The notes under the pieces are model-generated. The model saw nothing but the letters and a program-made list of their open reading frames with translations, had not been told where the DNA came from and did no database searches. 64,000 bases of DNA from Microbacterium paludicola (GTDB lineage Bacteria > Actinomycetota > Actinomycetes > Actinomycetales > Microbacteriaceae), in assembly GCF_015235415.1 (NCBI RefSeq), contig NZ_JADGLL010000002.1, positions 161,732-225,731 of the forward strand, in the 5' to 3' direction. Within the stretch, counting starts at the first letter, position 1. The number at the start of each line of letters is the position of its first letter. Below are positions 60,926 to 64,000 of this stretch, piece after piece. A program made the translations under genes and the position numbers.

Positions 60926-62329
60926 TCATGCGCGCTCGACGCGGAGGATCCCGCCTCCGGCGCTCGGGATGCGCTGCACGGTGAATCCCCCGCGCTCCTC
61001 GAGGGCCGCGCCGGCCGCGGTACCGGCCGCGTCGTCATCCAGCACCCAGATCGTGTTGCTGTCGGCGAACGCGGCGGTGTCGTCGACGTCGCGCAGCACG
61101 TGCGCCGCCTCGTCGCCGCAGATGCGGATGAGCTCGTACGGCTGCGGCGCGGTGACGAACAGCTCGGCGTACTGCGCGAACGGCAGCTCCTCCACCCGGT
61201 TCTCCAGCGAGCGATAGGCGCGGGGGTCCTCCTCGAGCCGCGTGCTGACCACGAGCGTCGTCCGCACTCCCGAGACGGCCGCGGAGTATGCGGTCCGCAC
61301 GCCCACGAGCAGCATCCTCGACACGCCGAGCGACCGCGCGAACGCGGCGGCCGCCTGGTCTCCCGGCCGGGGAGGCAGCGGCAGGGCGCGCGGCACCTCG
61401 AGCGCGTCGAGCAGCGCGATGGCGTTGCGCGACACCTTCATCACCTCGCGGCCCTCCGCGTGAAGGATCCGCTGCCCCGGCAGCGAGTGGAAATCCTGCT
61501 CGAGGCCGCGCGCTTCGCCGATCGTGCGGAAGTTCCGGTGCTCGGGCCCCCGGCGGCGGATGATCCGCAGCCGGCGCCCCTCGAGCTCGGCCAAGAGGAG
61601 GACCGCGTGGAATGCCGACCCCTCATCGCCCGCGATCACCTCGGCGCGGGCGAGGTGATCGAGCTGCTCGCGCACGGTCAGCCGCTCCGGATGGATCACG
61701 AACCAGCCGGCCGCCCGCAGGTGCCTCTCCGCGAAGACGGCGCTGACATCGCGCACGTCGCTGTCGATCGCGCTGCGGGACAGCCAGATGCGGCGGCCGG
61801 GCTCGCGAGGCGGGCCGGAGTGGCGCGCGAGGAACCGCGCGTGGTCCGGATGGATCCAGTCGTCGTATCGGTAGCCGATGTCCGGCACGTGAAGCGTGGC
61901 GAAGCGCGTGGGTCTGGTCACGAACTGGATGGGATTGCGCACGCCGAGGATCTCGAGGATCTCCCGCTGCCATGACCGGAACCGCTCGCGGTCGCCCCAG
62001 TGGTGGGCGGCGGTCCAGACGATCGGCAGCTCGGGGTGCTCGGCCGCGTACCAGAGCCGGGCGAGGCTCTCCAGCAGGAAGTGCCCGTAGTGCATGTGCA
62101 GGTCGCCCGCATAGATCGCCTCGGGCACGTCCGCCTCGGCGATGTCGGGCAGCAGGTCGCGCGGGATCGGCACCCCGCGGAGTCCGGAGCGGCGATCGGT
62201 CGCTGTTCCCTCGACGAACCGGCCGTGCCCGTCGAAGACCCCCATCAGGAGCTCGCCGGGGCGGTCGTCCCGCGTCATCACGGGGTAGACGACGGCCGAG
62301 GTGACGACCCGGTTCTCGAGGCGCTTCAT
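60926..62329 (-). CDS. GT61 (DUF563)-family glycosyltransferase
   Basis: 467 aa. The GT61 core has AIYAGDLHMHYGHFLLESLA and RLWYAA near residue 75, RIWLSRSAIDSDVRDV and ARAEVIAGDEGSAFHAVLLL near 240, which are the family's conserved His-Gly-His-Phe and glutamate-rich regions. The last 170 residues have no recognised domain. In bacteria GT61 members add pentoses or other sugars to capsules. A TAGAGT box seven bases before ATG 62329. Convergent with the acyltransferase gene, and 27 bp upstream lies the ABC ATPase stop in the same direction. Confidence 0.85.
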   Translation of the reverse strand: MKRLENRVVTSAVVYPVMTRDDRPGELLMGVFDGHGRFVEGTATDRRSGLRGVPIPRDLLPDIAEADVPEAIYAGDLHMHYGHFLLESLARLWYAAEHPELPIVWTAAHHWGDRERFRSWQREILEILGVRNPIQFVTRPTRFATLHVPDIGYRYDDWIHPDHARFLARHSGPPREPGRRIWLSRSAIDSDVRDVSAVFAERHLRAAGWFVIHPERLTVREQLDHLARAEVIAGDEGSAFHAVLLLAELEGRRLRIIRRRGPEHRNFRTIGEARGLEQDFHSLPGQRILHAEGREVMKVSRNAIALLDALEVPRALPLPPRPGDQAAAAFARSLGVSRMLLVGVRTAYSAAVSGVRTTLVVSTRLEEDPRAYRSLENRVEELPFAQYAELFVTAPQPYELIRICGDEAAHVLRDVDDTAAFADSNTIWVLDDDAAGTAAGAALEERGGFTVQRIPSAGGGILRVERA

Positions 62330-62336
62330 TCAGGTC

Positions 62337-62342
62337 ACTCTA
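62337..62342 (-). promoter_or_regulatory. -10 box (TAGAGT) of the GT61 gene
   Basis: TAGAGT seven bases before ATG 62329, within the short gap behind the ABC ATPase gene. It could keep GT61 expressed if the upstream genes are silent. Confidence 0.35.
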
Positions 62343-62357
62343 CTGCCGGAGGGAAGG

Positions 62358-63122
62358 TCACTCCGCGTTGTCCGCGTTGTACCGGTCGACGACCTCGCCG
62401 ATCGGGGCGTCGAGCGCGAGCACGTGGTCGCGGATGTACAGACCGCGCGTGCAGAACCGGCGCAGGTCCTTCTCGTTGTGGCTCACGAGGAAGAGCGTGC
62501 GCCCCTCCGCCAGCAGTTCGTCGATCCGCCGGTAGCACTTGTTCCGGAAGCTCTTGTCGCCGACCGCGAGCACCTCGTCGACGAGCAGGATCGGCTCGTC
62601 GAGCTGCGACACGACGGAGAACGCGAGACGCACCTTCATGCCGTTCGAGAGGTGCTTGTAGGGAGTGCCCTCCGACTGCTCGAGCTCGGCGAACCGGATG
62701 ATCTCGTCGTAGCGGCGCGCGATCTCGTGCTTGGCCATCCCGTGAAGACCGGCGGCGAGCCACACGTTCTCACGCACAGTGAGGTCGCCCACGAATCCGC
62801 CGGTGATCTCGATGAGGGGCGCGACTCCCCCGTTCACCCTCACCTCTCCCTCGTCGGCGAGCAGCACGCCGGCGACGAGCTTGAGCAGCGTCGACTTGCC
62901 CTGTCCGTTGCGTCCCACCACGCCGATCGACTCGCCGGGGCGCACGGTGAAGGACACGTCGCGCAGCGCCCAGAACTCGTCGGGTCGGCTCCGCCGCGAC
63001 GCGTCCGCGAACATGTCCTTGATGCTGCGGCGACCGCGCCGGTTGCGGCGGAACCGCACGCCGAGGCCAGAGACCTCGATCGCCGGTCGGTCGGCGATCG
63101 CCGGCATCGCATCCCGTGTCAT
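62358..63122 (-). CDS. ABC-2 polysaccharide exporter ATPase (Wzt/TagH/RfbE-like)
   Basis: 254 aa. Walker A GVVGRNGQGKST, signature YKHLSNGMKVRLAFSVV, Walker B PILLVDEVLAVGD and the switch His of VSHNEKD. The NxxAPLIEITGGF segment between Walker A and signature is typical of polysaccharide and teichoic-acid exporter ATPases. It lacks the C-terminal carbohydrate-binding domain of E. coli O9a Wzt, like the mycobacterial galactan exporter ATPase. The ATG overlaps the permease stop (TGATG at 63124-63120). Confidence 0.93.
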   Translation of the reverse strand: MTRDAMPAIADRPAIEVSGLGVRFRRNRRGRRSIKDMFADASRRSRPDEFWALRDVSFTVRPGESIGVVGRNGQGKSTLLKLVAGVLLADEGEVRVNGGVAPLIEITGGFVGDLTVRENVWLAAGLHGMAKHEIARRYDEIIRFAELEQSEGTPYKHLSNGMKVRLAFSVVSQLDEPILLVDEVLAVGDKSFRNKCYRRIDELLAEGRTLFLVSHNEKDLRRFCTRGLYIRDHVLALDAPIGEVVDRYNADNAE

Positions 63123-63874
63123 CACAGCTCCTTGAGCAGCGGACGCTCGAGCCGGCGGAAGGAGAACGCGCCCACCGCGAGAAGCAGCAGGCAGATCACC
63201 GCCGACATCGTCACGGCGAAGGGATCCCACGCTTCGGGGAAGAACCCGACGCGATACAGCGTGAAGATCCCCGCGAGCGGGTTGAACGCCATCAGCTCCC
63301 GCAGCGCGCCGGGAAGGTCCCCGACCGCGTAGATCACGGGCGACGCGTAGAACAGGGCACGCAGGATGAGCCGCGTCGTCCGCTCGAGGTCGGCGAACAG
63401 CACGCACAGCGGCGCGATCAGCAGGCCGAGCCCGACCAGCAGGATCGCCTGCAGCACCACCCCCACCGGGAACAGCAGCAGCCCCCATCCGACCGGTGCT
63501 CCGGCGGCGATCACGAAGATCGCGAGCACCGGGAGGGCGAACAGGAACTCGACGCCCTTGCTGAGCACGATCCGGTTCACCCAGATCGAGCGAGGGATCG
63601 CCGTCGAGCGCACGAGCTTCGCATCCTTGTTGAACGCGCGCGTGAAGTCGGTGACGGCGGCGTTGAACCAGACCCACGACAGCAGCGCGGTGATCAGGAA
63701 CACGATGTACGGCTCGAGCCCCGCAGAGCGGTCGAACACGACCGTGAAGATGAACCAGTAGATCCCGCTCATGACAAGCGGGTCGAGCACCGACCAGAGG
63801 TATCCGAGCCAGCTCGTCGCGTAGCGCACCTTCAGGTCGCGCGCGGAGAGCAGCCACAGCGAGTGGAGATAGCG
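63122..63874 (-). pseudogene. ABC-2 polysaccharide exporter permease (Wzm-like), 5' end cut off by an insertion sequence
   Basis: 250 codons of an ABC-2 permease remain: SLWLLSARDLKVRYATSWLG near the start (the conserved RDLKxRY motif), six hydrophobic segments and the C-terminal FSFRRLERPLLKEL. The reading frame is open up to 63874, where ISL3-like DNA begins. No ATG exists in the remnant, and the first possible start is GTG 63829, which would remove the RDLK interface helix. Family members have 15-45 more N-terminal residues. The rest presumably lies beyond the IS, outside the window. Exporter function is therefore doubtful unless a start in the IS reads through. Confidence 0.85.
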
Positions 63875-64000
63875 GGCTCTTCGGACTTCCGGTGGGGGTC
63901 ATGGGGTGAGGCCGCCGGCGGCGAGGAGCATGCGGAGGCGGTAGTTGTGCCGGTTTCGGTAGCCGCGGGCGAGGCGGCGGTGGAGCTCGATGATCCCGTT
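63875..64000 (-). mobile_element. ISL3-family-like insertion sequence, one end only
   Basis: Begins with GGCTCTTCGGACTTCCGG, an end of the kind found on ISL3-family elements, and contains the 3' end of a transposase. Insertion point: between 63874 and 63875, inside the exporter permease gene. ISL3 elements usually duplicate 8 bp, so GAGATAGC (63867-63874 region) would be expected again at the other end, outside the window. Confidence 0.7.
63899..64000 (-). CDS. ISL3-like transposase, C-terminal end
   Basis: The last 33 codons: NGIIELHRRLARGYRNRH then NYRLRMLLAAGGLTP and a TGA stop. This Arg-rich closing helix with NYRLRML is the usual end of actinobacterial ISL3 transposases. The start lies outside the window. 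Its stop codon is in the same frame as the permease remnant, with 8 codons between them and no stop. Confidence 0.75.
   Translation of the reverse strand, partial: NGIIELHRRLARGYRNRHNYRLRMLLAAGGLTP

Overview
The window is a high-GC, densely packed chromosomal segment from an actinobacterium, most likely Microbacteriaceae and closest in style to Microbacterium. Supporting this are two WhiB regulators, MtrA-MtrB-LpqB, PdtaS, an Rv3235-family protein and DUF3499/DUF5719 proteins, many -10 boxes placed 6-7 bases before a start codon (leaderless mRNAs), and no mycolate genes. About 15-46 kb follows, with interruptions, the gene order known around Mycobacterium tuberculosis Rv3219-Rv3260 (whiB1/pdtaS, Rv3235, secA, hpf, comF, lpqB, mtrB, mtrA, DUF3499, metallopeptidase-like, whiB2, manA). 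No rRNA, tRNA, CRISPR array or prophage was seen.

Layout. 0-5.6 kb: partial polysaccharide deacetylase, xylose catabolism (xylA, xylB), a luciferase-like oxidoreductase, an AlkZ-like DNA glycosylase and a VOC protein. 5.7-9.6 kb: a ClpC-like AAA+ unfoldase behind a heat-shock-type control region, and small membrane proteins. 9.8-15.3 kb: whiB1 convergent to a CpaB-like / CpaE-like / pdtaS operon, then small conserved actinobacterial genes. 15.3-15.7 kb: a repeat element bounded by inverted repeats. 15.7-31 kb: alaT, secA, an ECF sigma factor with a membrane partner, a PadR regulator, membrane and coiled-coil proteins, hpf, comF, and the mtrA-mtrB-lpqB envelope-stress operon. 31-40 kb: an uncharacterised membrane/AAA+ cluster (GDPD-type membrane protein, DUF4129, DUF4350, MoxR ATPase, DUF58, SpoIIM, RDD), split by an AqpZ-type aquaporin and a UPF0303 gene. 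40.1-40.6 kb: a second repeat region of the same family. 40.6-47.3 kb: DUF3499, metallopeptidase-like, DUF5719, giant GT2 membrane protein, whiB2, manA.

47.3-64 kb is a cell-surface polysaccharide locus: two tandem O-antigen-ligase-type proteins, a GlfT2-type galactofuranosyltransferase with its catalytic residues in place, a GlfT1-like GT2, a hexapeptide acyltransferase, a DUF6020 multipass protein, two further GT2 enzymes, an OafA-type acyltransferase with an SGNH domain, a GT61 enzyme, and an ABC-2 exporter (Wzt-like ATPase plus Wzm-like permease). The permease has lost its N-terminus to an ISL3-like insertion sequence that runs off the right edge.

The points most worth following up are the dispersed repeat family (15.3 and 40.2 kb), which supplies stop codons and a terminator to neighbouring genes; the disrupted exporter of what looks like a galactofuranose-containing polymer; the MoxR/DUF58/SpoIIM/RDD membrane cluster; and the CpaB-CpaE-PdtaS operon.
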